Of a DNA stretch of 64,000 bases, positions 17,800 through 27,526 are shown in pieces. The position numbers and the translations under genes are program-made. The notes below the pieces were generated by a model. It was not told where the DNA came from. It was given only the letters and a program-made list of their open reading frames with translations, and made no database searches. Position 1 is the first letter of the stretch. The number at the start of each line of letters is the position of its first letter. This stretch comes from Dulcicalothrix desertica PCC 7102 (GTDB lineage Bacteria > Cyanobacteriota > Cyanobacteriia > Cyanobacteriales > Nostocaceae), in NCBI RefSeq assembly GCF_003991905.1, contig NZ_RSCL01000022.1, positions 50,227 through 114,226 of the forward strand. Direction: 5' to 3'.

Positions 17800-18528
17800 C
17801 TATAAAAGTGCAATAGCTCTTTCTATGGCATTTTGAATAACAATAGAAGAATTTTCTATTTGCTCTTCAGCATTACCAATTGTGTTAGCAGCTCCTTTAA
17901 TAGCTATGTAATTCAAGCTCTTTTCAGGGTCAAATAAGTTACAAAAATGATAAAACTGTGCAACTTCCATATCTACTAAATCAGTTGTGTAAAAATATTG
18001 GTTAACTGCCTGAATAAGTCTTTGCGTTTGATTAGGGTAATTTCCACTAAGAACTCTTTCAGAAAAGCCATAGAAAAAATCGGTAGACACAATCGAAGCT
18101 GTTGAAAAATCACATTTCACCAAAAAATTTGGTGTAAGAGGTTGTTTGATAGAATCATCGTCAACTGCTGTAGCGCCTAAATATGCTTGGTCTATAATAT
18201 AAACATCACCAAGCTTTTTACTTGAATTAGGTAATTTTCCTGCTGTTCCAATCAAAATAATTTTATTAACTTTGGATTTAATAGTTGGATTAAAAAGTAT
18301 TTCCCAAATAAGCGGTTCTAATGTACCAGTTCCAATTCCTGTCCATATTAGCGAAAAATTTAAATATTTCCAGAATTGATAACATCTATATTCATGTACT
18401 TTTGTACCTTCAAAAGAAAGATTTTTGAATGAATCAATAAGTTCATTGGCATCTTCTCCACAACATAAAATTATATTTTTATCTATATATTCAGGAGTTA
18501 TTTTCGTATTTGGTGCAATAATAGTCAT
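17800..18528 (-). CDS. Nucleoside phosphorylase-like (PNP/UDP superfamily) protein
   Basis: The protein is 242 aa. IILCCGEDANE begins the Rossmann-like core. Seen motifs: IWTGIGTGTLEP, KIILIGTAGKLP...LGDVYII (purine-phosphorylase GTAG-x-L and GDV), DLVDMEVAQFYHFC (the conserved M-E binding the ribose) and YIAIKGAANTIGNA near the end. These support a phosphorylase/nucleosidase (MTAN-like) fold acting on a nucleoside. The gene stands alone. A decayed second copy of its 3' third lies at 21880-22088, which suggests a local duplication. Confidence 0.82.
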   Translation of the reverse strand: MTIIAPNTKITPEYIDKNIILCCGEDANELIDSFKNLSFEGTKVHEYRCYQFWKYLNFSLIWTGIGTGTLEPLIWEILFNPTIKSKVNKIILIGTAGKLPNSSKKLGDVYIIDQAYLGATAVDDDSIKQPLTPNFLVKCDFSTASIVSTDFFYGFSERVLSGNYPNQTQRLIQAVNQYFYTTDLVDMEVAQFYHFCNLFDPEKSLNYIAIKGAANTIGNAEEQIENSSIVIQNAIERAIALL

Positions 18529-19268
18529 AGTTCAATTCCTAAGAAGGTTATGCAGTCAGGGTAGTCGATAAAAATTGCTTTGATATCATTGGCGCCTTGC
18601 GCCCGTTTAGTTATCAAGGCGCCTGATACAAAGTAAAAGTAAAATCAATACTACGTAGGATTTGGGGGAAAGGGTAAGGGGTAAAGGGAAGAAATAACGA
18701 TATATTAAGAGTTTCAGCCTTTTCCCCTTTTCCCTTTAACCGAATTTATCAAATAAAGCACTATTGTACGTTTGATTAAATCTGTTTGTTTTTAGCCCCA
18801 ATATTTAAATAGGTGTGACTGATTTCAAGTTATGCATTTCCAGAAGAAATGGTAAATTGTCGGCGCTCATTTCAGTAATCAGTCGCTCAAAATCCAATAA
18901 TTGAGTATAAAATATTTCTTTGATGCGGCTTTAAGTTATTTAGGTAAGTAATAATATAGTTAAATTATACTAAATGGTATTTGTACTAAAAAAGCGGCGC
19001 CTTGATAATTTGTTCCCAAATTGTACTACCCTATAGTACATTTTTATTTCTGCATTTAATTTTCCGTGGAAAAATATGTGAAGTAAAGTATTGTTAATAA
19101 TAATCAATCTTTATGAATTAGTTCTAAAAATTAATATAATACAGGTACCAGCTATCGCAGTATAATACAGTGTATTTGCTACTAATATTTAGGGTGCTAA
19201 GTAAAAAGTGGAGGCGCCATGAAGCAGTAATCTGCTATGTAATTGAAACCTTAAATGTAGATAAAACG
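18529..19268. other. Gene-free repeat-rich interval
   Basis: About 740 bp without a supported gene. It holds four GGCGCC sites, an inverted A/G- and C/T-rich block (about 18662-18740, gggaaagggtaagggg against ccccttttccctt), and at 18934-18996 a ~63-bp repeat (agttatttaggtaagtaat...ctaaaaaagc) that recurs at 22089-22150. A promoter for the downstream remnant may be present but was not resolved. Confidence 0.7.
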
Positions 19269-19503
19269 ATGCGGAAGTTGGTATTAAATTGTTACAGAGT
19301 GATTGCTGCAACAGCGTTTACAACCATTACAGTACCTCACAAGTAACTGCATCATATAGTGTTACATTTGTAACCCAAAGTAGTATTTTGGGAGACGATG
19401 ACCAATTAGATTGGTCTAGTTTGGGTGTTCCATCCCCTTTTAACTTTTTACCAAATTCGTTCGGCGCCACATCTAATAAAGGTTTGAAGTTAAACGTAGA
19501 CAT
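19269..19503 (+). pseudogene. Secreted PEP-CTERM-like protein, frameshifted and truncated
   Basis: ATG 19269 reads a signal peptide (MRKLVLNCYRVIAATAFTTI) and stops. The next frame continues QVTASYSVTFVTQSSILGDDDQLDWSSLG...FLPNSFGATSNKGLKLNVDI. A DxLDWSSLG block followed by SxTSxKGLxLxV is what I recall from cyanobacterial PEP-CTERM-type exported proteins. The frame shift falls around 19335-19350. After LNVDI the sequence runs into a dispersed repeat (from 19505), so the rest of the gene is gone. It is clearly broken, with moderate family confidence. Confidence 0.65.
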
Positions 19504-19504
19504 A

Positions 19505-20059
19505 CGGGAAAACTCCGTTTACGTTCAAATTTCCTGCGGACATGAATGAACTTTGAATTTTTAATTTGTCTGCGGCGTTTCTGGTACATCGATACTCTCG
19601 CATTTGCCATTCGCCAATTACAAAACAGCGATACGCATGAAGAGCGTTGTAGTAAGTTGTTGTGGGGGCTTGGTTTAACCCTTTCATTCGTTGTTATGTC
19701 TGGGTTGTATTTTTTATGCACCAAAAACTTCTACCTTGAAAACAACGCAGTTTCGGAGGCGCCGATTTAATAGGATTGCTGGTTCTGAAGTTTATCAAGT
19801 CGCCAATCTTCTAATAGACCCAACTAGGCGTATAAATGTCTCAGTAGCAGGTATCATTTTATTCATTAATGCTGAAATTGATTTAAGTATGAAATACAGG
19901 CGCCACTCACTACCCTACGGGAAAACTTCGTTTACGTTCAAATTTCCTGCGGACATGAATGAACTTTGTGTCTGCGACAATGAATGTTCATGTGCGGAGC
20001 TTTCTTTGAGCGCAGCGAGTGGCGCCTATCTACTTATATTAGGTAAGCTTTGCTACTAG
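19505..20059. repeat. Cluster of shuffled dispersed repeats
   Basis: A ~51-bp unit (cgggaaaactccgtttacg...gacatgaatgaactttg) occurs at 19505-19555 and again at 19917-19967. Between them, 19711-19763 is the second copy of the repeat at 17564-17616. Four GGCGCC sites are interspersed. Open frames here are translations of repeat sequence and are not supported as genes. Confidence 0.8.
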
Positions 20060-20208
20060 CTTTACCAACGGTGCCGCTATAAAGATTCTCATTGACATCA
20101 AATAATTATGTAGGGTAGTATACCGAAGTAAGTAACTAATGTTACTTTAAAAGCTTTATTTTGATGTTAAAGAGATATTCGACAAAAAAATCAATACCAC
20201 GAAAAATA

Positions 20209-20769
20209 ATGACGATGAATTTGCAAAAAATTAGTAATAGTGTAGTTGGAATATCAATGTTAATGCTTCTTAGTCTTCCTAAAGAAGTATATGCTTGTGC
20301 ATGTTGTGCGAATGCTGGTCAATGGTCGCAAACTTCTCAAAGAATCAGTGACTATGAATTTCAAGAAATAAATAGTTTGCGATTTTCTCCAAATGCAAAA
20401 CTATACCAAACAGCAGGCGATAATAATACTGGAATATCTTCTAACTCAGTTAATTATACTCTATCAGTGAATAAACAGCAACGTGTTTGGAATTTTTTAT
20501 TTAAAGACGAAAAAGGTAAAACTGGAACTCTTTCCTTGACTATTCCCAAGAAAGCTACATCCTTTACAACAGATTTATATACTCAAAAAAATATTGAGCC
20601 AGAGCTTTATAAGGAATTTCGTTTGGAAGGAAAAGTTGTAGGTAACGGTATTTTTTCCAAAGCTATAACTCCAGATACCAAGTTTCGGCTCGTATTACAA
20701 GGAAGAGGAAATAACTGTTTGACTGCTGGAGATTTTAAGTCAATGGAACTTACAAGTTTTTGGTTCTAA
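20209..20769 (+). CDS. Secreted protein with CACC motif after the signal peptide
   Basis: The protein is 186 aa from ATG 20209 (MTMNLQKISNSVVG); an upstream TTG at 20161 would add 16 residues. A hydrophobic segment (VVGISMLMLLSLPKEVYA) ends just before CACCANAGQW, a cysteine cluster that could bind metal or form disulfides; alternatively a lipobox-like cysteine is possible. The remainder is beta-rich (YTLSVNKQQRVWNFLFKDEKGKTG) with a final GRGNNCLT. CACCAxxGEW-type N-termini occur in other bacterial exported proteins of unknown role. No function is assigned. Confidence 0.72.
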   Translation: MTMNLQKISNSVVGISMLMLLSLPKEVYACACCANAGQWSQTSQRISDYEFQEINSLRFSPNAKLYQTAGDNNTGISSNSVNYTLSVNKQQRVWNFLFKDEKGKTGTLSLTIPKKATSFTTDLYTQKNIEPELYKEFRLEGKVVGNGIFSKAITPDTKFRLVLQGRGNNCLTAGDFKSMELTSFWF

Positions 20770-20984
20770 AGCCAATTTTGCTTTTTATAGTTCATTGTTT
20801 TCCGAAAAATAGTTATTAGGTGTAATGTGAGCGCTATACTAAAGCTTATGTACTAATTGATAAATAATAATACAATTGTAAAAGGCATTTAAGAACAGGC
20901 GCCATATTGACAAAGCAAGAAATTTCGTAATTGCTCTACAAAAGCGTGAAGATAATTGTATCTGTTAAGATATGGAAGTTGTAG

Positions 20985-21659
20985 ATGTCAACGGAACAAT
21001 ACGAACAAAGTCGCACCTGTGATAGCTGCGGTTACGAAGAAAAAAGACTTCTTGACGAATTAAGTGCAGCATTTGAACAAACGCGCGCTTGGGGAGAACC
21101 ATGTCCTCAATGTGGTTCAACAGAATTTAGTGAAAGTGCCTCGATGCCAGGGCTTTCACGCTCTGTGTTGTCCATTTGGGCAACTAACGATGGACTTTCG
21201 TTTTCGCAACAAGACGAAGATTTGGTTATTGCATCTAGAGATAATTTAGAGCTAATTTTAGAGTTTTTAGATTCACCTAGTACCCATATATGGAAGAGGA
21301 GAGTGTTAGCTTCTGCACTTCATGTTCTTTGGTACAATGCTTATCCAAAAACTAGTCAGGTAGCTGGCTTTACATTTACATATGAGATAGATTCTCTTGA
21401 TGATGATTTTCTTTCTGATGAGGAAGATATTACCTTTGAAGAGTATGAAGATGATTCTTGCTGTTTTCAACAGGTGAGTCCAGAATCTTTTTATGATGAG
21501 GAATTTGCCGCAAAAGTCGCAGAAGAAATAAATAAACGGGCGCCGTTATTCATAGAATTAGGGGCTGACAGCGCTGAGGAATTTGGCAATCCGTTATGGT
21601 ATTTGCACGATTATCTCAGAGAAGCATTTGAAAAATATGCTGGCAAGAGTACTAATTAA
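20985..21659 (+). CDS. Acidic zinc-ribbon protein of unknown function
   Basis: The protein is 224 aa. An N-terminal ribbon has two CxxC knuckles (TCDSCGYEE and EPCPQCGSTE, about 30 residues apart). The rest is acidic, especially DSLDDDFLSDEEDITFEEYEDD, and ends in a helical segment (YLHDYLREAFEKYAGK). Ribosome site candidates are weak. No known family was recognised. It is a cytoplasmic, probably protein- or nucleic-acid-binding small protein, and stands alone between repeat-rich intervals. Confidence 0.7.
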   Translation: MSTEQYEQSRTCDSCGYEEKRLLDELSAAFEQTRAWGEPCPQCGSTEFSESASMPGLSRSVLSIWATNDGLSFSQQDEDLVIASRDNLELILEFLDSPSTHIWKRRVLASALHVLWYNAYPKTSQVAGFTFTYEIDSLDDDFLSDEEDITFEEYEDDSCCFQQVSPESFYDEEFAAKVAEEINKRAPLFIELGADSAEEFGNPLWYLHDYLREAFEKYAGKSTN

Positions 21660-21879
21660 AACTATTAGGCGCCTTTAGGTGAAAAAAGTTCGGCGCCCAT
21701 GAATAAATCAATAAAACTGATGGCACCGACCTATTAATCTCGAATCAAACTGCTTGTACATTATCGGCGCCATATAATTTATGTTTCTTCCATTCATTGG
21801 ATGCTCCCCCTTGATGAGCGTCATATTTTTGACCACTGCTGCATAAATAAGAATTGCCAAACATGTAAACTCCACCTAC
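21660..21879. other. Intergenic stretch with three GGCGCC sites
   Basis: About 220 bp that lead into the phosphorylase-gene copy. They contain GGCGCC at about 21668, 21691 and 21766. No gene, tRNA or hairpin was recognised. Confidence 0.6.
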
Positions 21880-22088
21880 TTATAAAAGTGCAATAGCTTT
21901 TTCTATGGCATTTTGGATAACAATAGAAGAATTTTCTATTTGCTCTTCAGCATTACCAATTGTGTTAGCAGATCCTTTGATAGCTATGTAATTCAAGCTC
22001 TTTTCTCTCTTCAAATCAGTTACAAAAATGATAAAATTGTGCAACTTCCATATCTACGCGCATCAGTTGTGTAAAAATATTGGTTAAC
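21880..22088 (-). pseudogene. Second, decayed copy of the phosphorylase gene 3' end
   Basis: About 208 bp match the C-terminal part of the gene at 17800-18528 almost base for base (21881 aligns with 17801), up to the shared ...attggttaac. The copy has small substitutions, insertions near 22005-22025 and 22066-22072, and no 5' part. It encodes only ...IKGSANTIGNAEEQIENSSIVIQNAIEKAIALL before a TAA. It is therefore a fragment left by duplication or recombination, not a gene. Confidence 0.88.
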
Positions 22089-22150
22089 AGTTATTTAGGT
22101 AAGCAATATTATAGTAAAATAATACTAAGTAGTATTTGTACTAAAAAAGC
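22089..22150. repeat. Dispersed ~62-bp repeat, second copy
   Basis: agttatttaggtaagcaat...gtactaaaaaagc matches 18934-18996 at most positions. In both places it lies upstream-side of a phosphorylase-gene copy on the minus strand, so gene fragment and repeat may have moved together. Confidence 0.75.
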
Positions 22151-22206
22151 GTGTTAGGGTGTAATGTTAATTTTAGCGTTCTATGTAGCAGCAAGGATAT
22201 AAAGTT

Positions 22207-22593
22207 ATGATTGGATACGTCACACTCGGAACAAATGACATTCAACGAGCAGCAAAGTTCTATGATTCTTTGCTTTCTGAAATTGGCGCCAAAAGATTTA
22301 TGGAAACCGAAGAGTTTATTGCCTGGAGTGTTTCTCCAGAGTTACCAGCACTTGCAATTGCAAAACCGTTCGATGGAAACAAAGCAACGATTGGGAATGG
22401 GGTAATGGTAGCGCTTGAAGTAAAAAGTTCTGAGAAAGTAAATTCAGTTTATAACAAAGCAATGGAACTGGGTGCTACAGATGAAGGAGCGGTAGGGACA
22501 AGAAGTGCGTTGCCAGGATTTTATGCAGGGTATTTTCGTGACCTTGATGGAAATAAGCTAAATGTCTTTTGTATGCTCCAGCAAAATGCTTAA
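22207..22593 (+). CDS. VOC-superfamily (glyoxalase/bleomycin-resistance-like) protein
   Basis: The protein is 128 aa, a full VOC length. The beta-alpha-beta-beta-beta module shows MIGYVTLGTNDIQRAAKFYDSLLSEIGAKR at the start and GYFRDLDGNKLNVFCM at the end, with PGFYAGYFRD-DGNKL being the conserved second module. A ribosome site (gcaaggat) precedes the ATG. Metal ligands are not obvious enough to name a reaction. Family members include glyoxalase I, dioxygenases and resistance proteins. Confidence 0.88.
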   Translation: MIGYVTLGTNDIQRAAKFYDSLLSEIGAKRFMETEEFIAWSVSPELPALAIAKPFDGNKATIGNGVMVALEVKSSEKVNSVYNKAMELGATDEGAVGTRSALPGFYAGYFRDLDGNKLNVFCMLQQNA

Positions 22594-22674
22594 CACGCTT
22601 TTAGCTTGAACAGCGCTCGTGCCCGACATCATTACCGTTCGCGGGCACCTAAAAAATTTACATAAGTTCATATT

Positions 22675-23130
22675 TTAATTAATATGTTGTGGAGGCGCCG
22701 AGAATGATACAGTGTTTCCGTTTAAATTATACGGGACTGAACCTCGAATATCTCCCCATCCTCCAGAGTTGGGGTCACTAGAACTTGGTAAAGCTTTACG
22801 AAATCGGATATTTCCTGCAACATGAATTTCTTCTCCTCTAACAATCGCATCTAGTTCGCTATAGTACGGAGAACCTCTCCATATTGGAAATTTCCCATCA
22901 GCTTCGATAAAGTATTGGAATGAATCAGCTTGGCGCCCAAATTCATCAGTTGATAAAAAGTCTGGGGTTTTATTAAAGTTTATTGTAAATAATACTTCCT
23001 TAGTATTCTTATTTACAACAGCAGATTCGGAAATTACAGTGAGCGTTGCTGCTAAAACTTTTTCAAGTTGGACTACAAAACTAAAGCTACAAACTGTGAA
23101 AATAGTTAATAATTTGTTTATTAATTTCAT
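22675..23130 (-). CDS. Secreted protein, possibly C-terminally truncated
   Basis: The protein is 151 aa. A signal peptide (MKLINKLLTIFTVCSFSFVVQLEKVLA) precedes a beta-rich mature part with TKEVLFTINFNKTPDF, DEFGRQADSFQYFI and GGWGDIRGSVPYNLNGNTVSFSAPP. The pattern resembles exported cyanobacterial proteins that normally carry a further C-terminal region, perhaps a PEP-CTERM. Here it stops abruptly after SAPPQHIN. No function is recognised. Confidence 0.65.
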   Translation of the reverse strand: MKLINKLLTIFTVCSFSFVVQLEKVLAATLTVISESAVVNKNTKEVLFTINFNKTPDFLSTDEFGRQADSFQYFIEADGKFPIWRGSPYYSELDAIVRGEEIHVAGNIRFRKALPSSSDPNSGGWGDIRGSVPYNLNGNTVSFSAPPQHIN

Positions 23131-23259
23131 TAAGCTATCCTACGTTTTTTTAAATTTCCATATTTTAAATTAACTACAATAATTATAAGGAATGTGCCTT
23201 CTTTGAAAAGTTAAGTTCCGTCATTATAAATTTAATTATAACTTTTGGAGTGCAATTAC

Positions 23260-23567
23260 TTACTTTTGCTTTGCTTTTTGCTGAGAATAAAAAGCAATAA
23301 CACTTAAGCTAATTAAAGCAAAAATTGATGCTGAGTACACGGCGCCTCCATAATTCAAATTAAAGTCAGAGCAACTTTATCGTAGAGAACAACCGATTTA
23401 GCCGACATCACAGGCGTGTACTCAGCAGCATCTTTATAATAGAAGTGCAAATGTTCTGGGTCGAGATTATAAGTTACTCTTTGATAACCTTGATTAAAAA
23501 TTTTGTGAGAAATAAGCATAAAGCCGCGCGTTTCTGCTCGTGTTTGAGCGAGGTGTGTCAATTTCAA
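23260..23567 (-). pseudogene. Small membrane-protein gene with a frameshift
   Basis: The frame from 23567 codes for MKLTHLAQTRAETRGF...VVLYDKVALTLI and stops at 23355. The adjacent frame carries straight on with NLNYGGAVYSASIFALISLSVIAFYSQQKAKQK and stops at 23260-23262, a convincing C-terminal membrane helix with a charged tail. One base change near 23360-23375 would join them. The family was not recognised. Alternatively both halves are chance frames, but the hydrophobic helix with a Lys-rich end argues against that. Confidence 0.45.
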
Positions 23568-24105
23568 AGTAGATATTATTTATATAATATCATTGGCACC
23601 TCGCTTCTTCCAAATGATTAAGGAAGGTGCCGTATTGACAAAGTAAGAAATTTCGTATAAAAAATCTTTGATTTAATCAAGTTTTAGATAATGCAAATCA
23701 ATGTTAACTTGACTTGATAAACGTTTTTTTATTTCCTTCAATATGGACATTTTGATATTTTTTATATATCCATCAAGATGATACTTTAAATCATTATTTA
23801 CTGTGATATTGCGATGCCTATTACCTAGAAATTTTCTAGAGAAAATCTTCTTGGAGATGAAACAGTATTGTTTTGATAGGTAAGGGAATAAACCACAAAG
23901 AACACAAAGAAAACAAAGGAAGAAGTAAAATTAACTACGATGCATACTAACCCCTATAAGTCATTGCCTTTATGCCCTTTGTGTACGAGCGTGATTCACT
24001 GCTTTTAGCAGCATAAAAAGAGTTTCAACTCCTAACTCCTAACTCCTAACTCCTAACTCCTAACTTTTTACTCAGCACTCAGCACTCAGCACTCAGCACT
24101 CTTTA
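23568..24105. other. Intergenic region with heptamer arrays
   Basis: About 540 bp without a gene. Near 23630-23655 the sequence gtgccgtattgacaaag.aagaaatttcgta matches 20897-20930, another dispersed repeat. At 24027-24065 there are five to six copies of aactcct and at 24071-24101 four to five of actcagc, classic short tandemly repeated heptamers. They lie immediately after the pheS stop codon. Confidence 0.75.
24027..24101. repeat. Two adjacent heptamer arrays (STRR)
   Basis: (aactcct)n at 24027-24065 and (actcagc)n at 24071-24101, separated by a short T-rich spacer. Such arrays are typical of filamentous heterocystous cyanobacteria and vary in copy number between strains. Confidence 0.9.
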
Positions 24106-25110
24106 CTAAAATTGTTTTAGGAATCTGAGGTCGCTGGTGTACAGGCGCCTAATGTCGTCCATTTGGTGTAGTACCATTGCGAAGCGTTCGACACCGAAAC
24201 CTGCGGCAAAGCCAGTGTATACTTCGGGGTCGTAACCTACTGCGTTGAGAACGTTTGGGTCAACCATTCCACAACCCATTACTTCTAACCAGCGTCCGTT
24301 CCATTGTAGGTCTACTTCGGCGCTTGGTTCGGTGAATGGGAAGTAAGAAGCGCGAAAGCGAATGGGTAGGTCGCCAAATATTGAAGTTAAGAATTCTTTT
24401 ATTGTGCCTTTGAGGTCGGTAAAAGTTAATCCTTCGTCAATAGCTAAGAGTTCAATTTGATGAAAGACTGCTGAGTGGGTAGCGTCTACATCATCTTTAC
24501 GATACACTCGCCCTGGCGCCACAATACGAATTGGTGGTTCTTCAGCTTCCATGTAACGTATTTGTACGCACGAGGTTTGTGTCCTGAGTAAATTTCCGTC
24601 AGGTAAGTAAAATGTATCCTGCATGTCTCGCGCTGGATGGTCAGCAGGTGTGTTTAGTGCCTCGAAATTGTAGTAGTCAGTTTCCATTTCTGGACCCTGT
24701 GCAACGGTATACCCCATACCTACAAATATATCTAAGGCACGGTCGATAATACCGTTGAGGGGATGAATCCGACCTTGAGGACGCTCGTAAATACCTGGCA
24801 TTGTTACATCTAACGTTTCCGCTTGGAGTTGTGCCTGTATTTTTGCTGCTTCTAATGCGGTGCGTTGTTTATCAAGGCTAGATTGTAAAGCTTCCTTTAC
24901 AGTGTTAGCTGCGGCGCCTATTTTGGGACGTTCCTCAGCGCTCAGTTTGCCCATGCTGCCTAAAAGCACAGACAATTGACCTTTTTTGCCTAGATAGTTA
25001 ACGCGCAACTCTTCTAGTCGGTCAAGGGTGTCAGCGCTACGAATTGCGTTTTCTCCATCAGTACGCAGTGCATTTAGTTGAGCTTCTAAGTCGTTTTCAG
25101 GGTTGCTCAT
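24106..25110 (-). CDS. pheS: Phenylalanyl-tRNA synthetase alpha subunit
   Basis: The protein is 334 aa from ATG 25110 ([23 protein letters not shown]); an ATG at 25176 would give an unconserved extension. An N-terminal coiled coil (about 1-85) precedes the class II catalytic domain. Seen motifs: [19 protein letters not shown] with [56 protein letters not shown] (motif 2), and [22 protein letters not shown] (motif 3). It charges tRNA-Phe as an alpha2-beta2 tetramer with PheT, whose gene is not in this window. It is divergent from surE. Confidence 0.97.
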   Translation of the reverse strand: MSNPENDLEAQLNALRTDGENAIRSADTLDRLEELRVNYLGKKGQLSVLLGSMGKLSAEERPKIGAAANTVKEALQSSLDKQRTALEAAKIQAQLQAETLDVTMPGIYERPQGRIHPLNGIIDRALDIFVGMGYTVAQGPEMETDYYNFEALNTPADHPARDMQDTFYLPDGNLLRTQTSCVQIRYMEAEEPPIRIVAPGRVYRKDDVDATHSAVFHQIELLAIDEGLTFTDLKGTIKEFLTSIFGDLPIRFRASYFPFTEPSAEVDLQWNGRWLEVMGCGMVDPNVLNAVGYDPEVYTGFAAGFGVERFAMVLHQMDDIRRLYTSDLRFLKQF

Positions 25111-25398
25111 CTGTTGGTTGTTAATACGTGCTTGGGCAATACTGAGTTTACAACATCTACCCTGAACTGACGTCATAGTGATAGAATAGTGTAGTATGTA
25201 TTTTATTAATTATTTATTAATTTTTTTATACAGTTGAAAAGTATTTGTAATAAGTTAGATTAGCAAAAAGAAACTATAATTCTTAAATTAAATCAAATTA
25301 AATCAAGTTTTATGCGTCCCTGACTCGGCATGAATGTTCAACGACGATATCGTTAATGATATTGTTTATTAATTGTTTATAGCAACACTACTAACTAA

Positions 25399-26226
25399 AT
25401 GAAACTGCTAATTAGCAATGATGATGGGGTTTCTGCTCTAGGTATCCGGACTCTAGCTAACACTTTAGCTCTGTCTGGTCATGAGGTAACTGTGGTGTGT
25501 CCAGACCGGGAGCGTTCGGCAACCGGACATGGGCTAACTTTGCATCAACCCATTCGTGCTGAAATAGTTGAGTCATTATTTCATCCCAACGTCAAAGCTT
25601 GGGCTTGTGATGGAACTCCTTCGGATTGTGTCAAGTTAGCGCTGTGGGCTTTGCTTGATTCGGCGCCTGATTTGGTTGTGTCGGGAATTAATCAAGGCGC
25701 CAATGTTGGTACAGAAATTCTTTACTCTGGGACGGTTTCGGCTGCTATGGAAGGTTTAATCGAAGGTATTCCCAGCATTGCTTTTAGCTTAACAAGTCAT
25801 ACAATTCGGGAATTTCAGCCCGCAGCCGATTTTGCTTCTATTTTGATCGCCGAGCTGGCAAAAAATCCTTTGCCTGACTTGATGCTATTAAATGTAAATG
25901 TTCCTGCTGTCAAGTGGGAAGAAATAAGGGGCGCCGTAGTTACACGGCAAGGAGTGCGGCGCTACATTGATGTTTTTGACAAGCGTACTGACCCACGTGG
26001 TAAAACTTATTACTGGCTCACTGGGGAAGTTCAAGAAGATATCGAGCCTCCTATTGGCTTAAATTTGCCTCAAAATATACCAATAGATGTACATGTTATA
26101 CGTGATAACTACATAAGTATTACTCCTTTACAGTATAATCTTACTTATTCTAAGGCAGCGACTGAGCTATGCAAGCGCGAGTGGGGAATCGGTGGCGAGT
26201 GGCAAGCAGGTAAACAAACAGAGTAG
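25399..26226 (+). CDS. surE: 5'-nucleotidase SurE
   Basis: The protein is 275 aa. [11 protein letters not shown] carries the metal-binding Asp8-Asp9. [12 protein letters not shown] contains Ser40, [12 protein letters not shown] the substrate loop and [11 protein letters not shown] the metal Asn. [11 protein letters not shown] is the typical dimer-contact region. SurE dephosphorylates nucleoside 5'-/3'-monophosphates and is linked to stationary-phase survival. In cyanobacteria it commonly lies near pheS and ribF, as here. Confidence 0.96.
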   Translation: MKLLISNDDGVSALGIRTLANTLALSGHEVTVVCPDRERSATGHGLTLHQPIRAEIVESLFHPNVKAWACDGTPSDCVKLALWALLDSAPDLVVSGINQGANVGTEILYSGTVSAAMEGLIEGIPSIAFSLTSHTIREFQPAADFASILIAELAKNPLPDLMLLNVNVPAVKWEEIRGAVVTRQGVRRYIDVFDKRTDPRGKTYYWLTGEVQEDIEPPIGLNLPQNIPIDVHVIRDNYISITPLQYNLTYSKAATELCKREWGIGGEWQAGKQTE

Positions 26227-26497
26227 TTACCGTCAGTCAATGCAACAATGACAAAATATAGGCTATAAAGTAGGAGCAGTTCATAAATCAAGCTTACGCG
26301 CATGATTCCTTAAAACTGTACAAGGGTAACGGCAGTACTTTTCTATGTTTAGAAACTTTGGAAAGTAAAATGAAATTAGGTATATAGCATTACCAGTGAA
26401 TTCACGCTTGCTGCCATTTGGTTTTATATAGCGTATAAACTAAACAAAACGAGTCACGTTTTAAATCGCCCACTCAGTATCAAGCTTTGACTAACTC

Positions 26498-27388
26498 ATG
26501 TCTAGGATAGAAAAACATTTTAAAGTGCATTTTTGGGGGGTTCGCGGCAGCATCCCCTGTCCGGGATCGAACACGGTGCGTTATGGCGGCAACACCCCTT
26601 GCGTTGAGATGCAAGTGGGCGGCAAGCGTTTAGTTTTCGATGGTGGTACAGGGTTACATGTTTTGGGGCAATCGTTATTGCGCCAAATGCCAACGACCGC
26701 GCACATCTTTTTTACTCACTCGCATTGGGACCATATGCAAGGGTTTCCATTTTTCACTCCTGGATTTGTGAGAGGAAACCATTTTTGTATATACGGCGCA
26801 ATTGCACCTGATGGTTCCACCGTTGAGCAGCGTCTTAACGACCAAATGCTACATCCTAATTTCCCTGTACCTTTACAAATTATGCAGGCTGATTTGGATT
26901 TTTATGATGTGGCGCCAGGAGAGCCAATCAAAATTGATGATATTGTCGTTGAAACGGCGCCGCTCAATCACCCTGGTGAAGCTGTTGGTTATCGGGTCAA
27001 CTGGTGTGGTGGTGCCGCAGCTTATATCACCGATACAGAGCATTTTGCTGATCATCTCGACGAAAATGTTCTTTGGTTAGCACGTAACGCCGATATTCTA
27101 ATTTACGATTCAACTTATACAGATGAGGAATACAATTCTCCAAAATCTCCTAAAATTGGCTGGGGTCACTCGACATGGCAAGAAGCAGTAAAAGTTGCCC
27201 AAGCTGCTAACGTCAAAACTTTGGTGATTTTTCATCATGACCCAGCACACGATGATGATTTTTTGGACTCGGTTGGCAAACAAGCTGCACAAAACTTTTC
27301 TGGCGCCATTATGGCAAAAGAAGGAATGGTGCTTGAGGTGCCCGTATCAGTTCTACTATCAGAAACATTTCCTGTTAGCCATATTTAA
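26498..27388 (+). CDS. Metallo-beta-lactamase-fold hydrolase
   Basis: The protein is 296 aa. HFWGVRGSIPCPG and RYGGNTPCVEM open the fold. The metal motif is THSHWDHMQGFPFF, the second His occurs in APLNHPGEAVGYRV, YITDTEH and IYDSTYTDEEY supply the bridging Asp, and IFHHDPAHDDDFLD the last His. This is the one-domain subgroup related to PDE-like/RNase Z-like hydrolases in which cyanobacterial members are common. The substrate may be a phosphodiester or a cyclic nucleotide. It is upstream of ribF on the same strand. Confidence 0.9.
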   Translation: MSRIEKHFKVHFWGVRGSIPCPGSNTVRYGGNTPCVEMQVGGKRLVFDGGTGLHVLGQSLLRQMPTTAHIFFTHSHWDHMQGFPFFTPGFVRGNHFCIYGAIAPDGSTVEQRLNDQMLHPNFPVPLQIMQADLDFYDVAPGEPIKIDDIVVETAPLNHPGEAVGYRVNWCGGAAAYITDTEHFADHLDENVLWLARNADILIYDSTYTDEEYNSPKSPKIGWGHSTWQEAVKVAQAANVKTLVIFHHDPAHDDDFLDSVGKQAAQNFSGAIMAKEGMVLEVPVSVLLSETFPVSHI

Positions 27389-27526
27389 AATAGACATAGA
27401 TAACCGGAGTAATAGAAGATTTTAGATTAGATTGGTGATAGGTTTCGCTTTAAAAGTTAATGGTCGTTAGACAGTTAGTCTTTTGAAGTGAATCGCTCAT
27501 AAACACGCTTATCCCAGTACCAAAAA

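Noticed and set aside
19691..20059. 122-codon frame
   Set aside because: Composed of dispersed repeat sequence; no recognisable protein features.
24027..24101. Possible CRISPR array
   Set aside because: Units are seven bases without spacers; these are heptamer tandem repeats.
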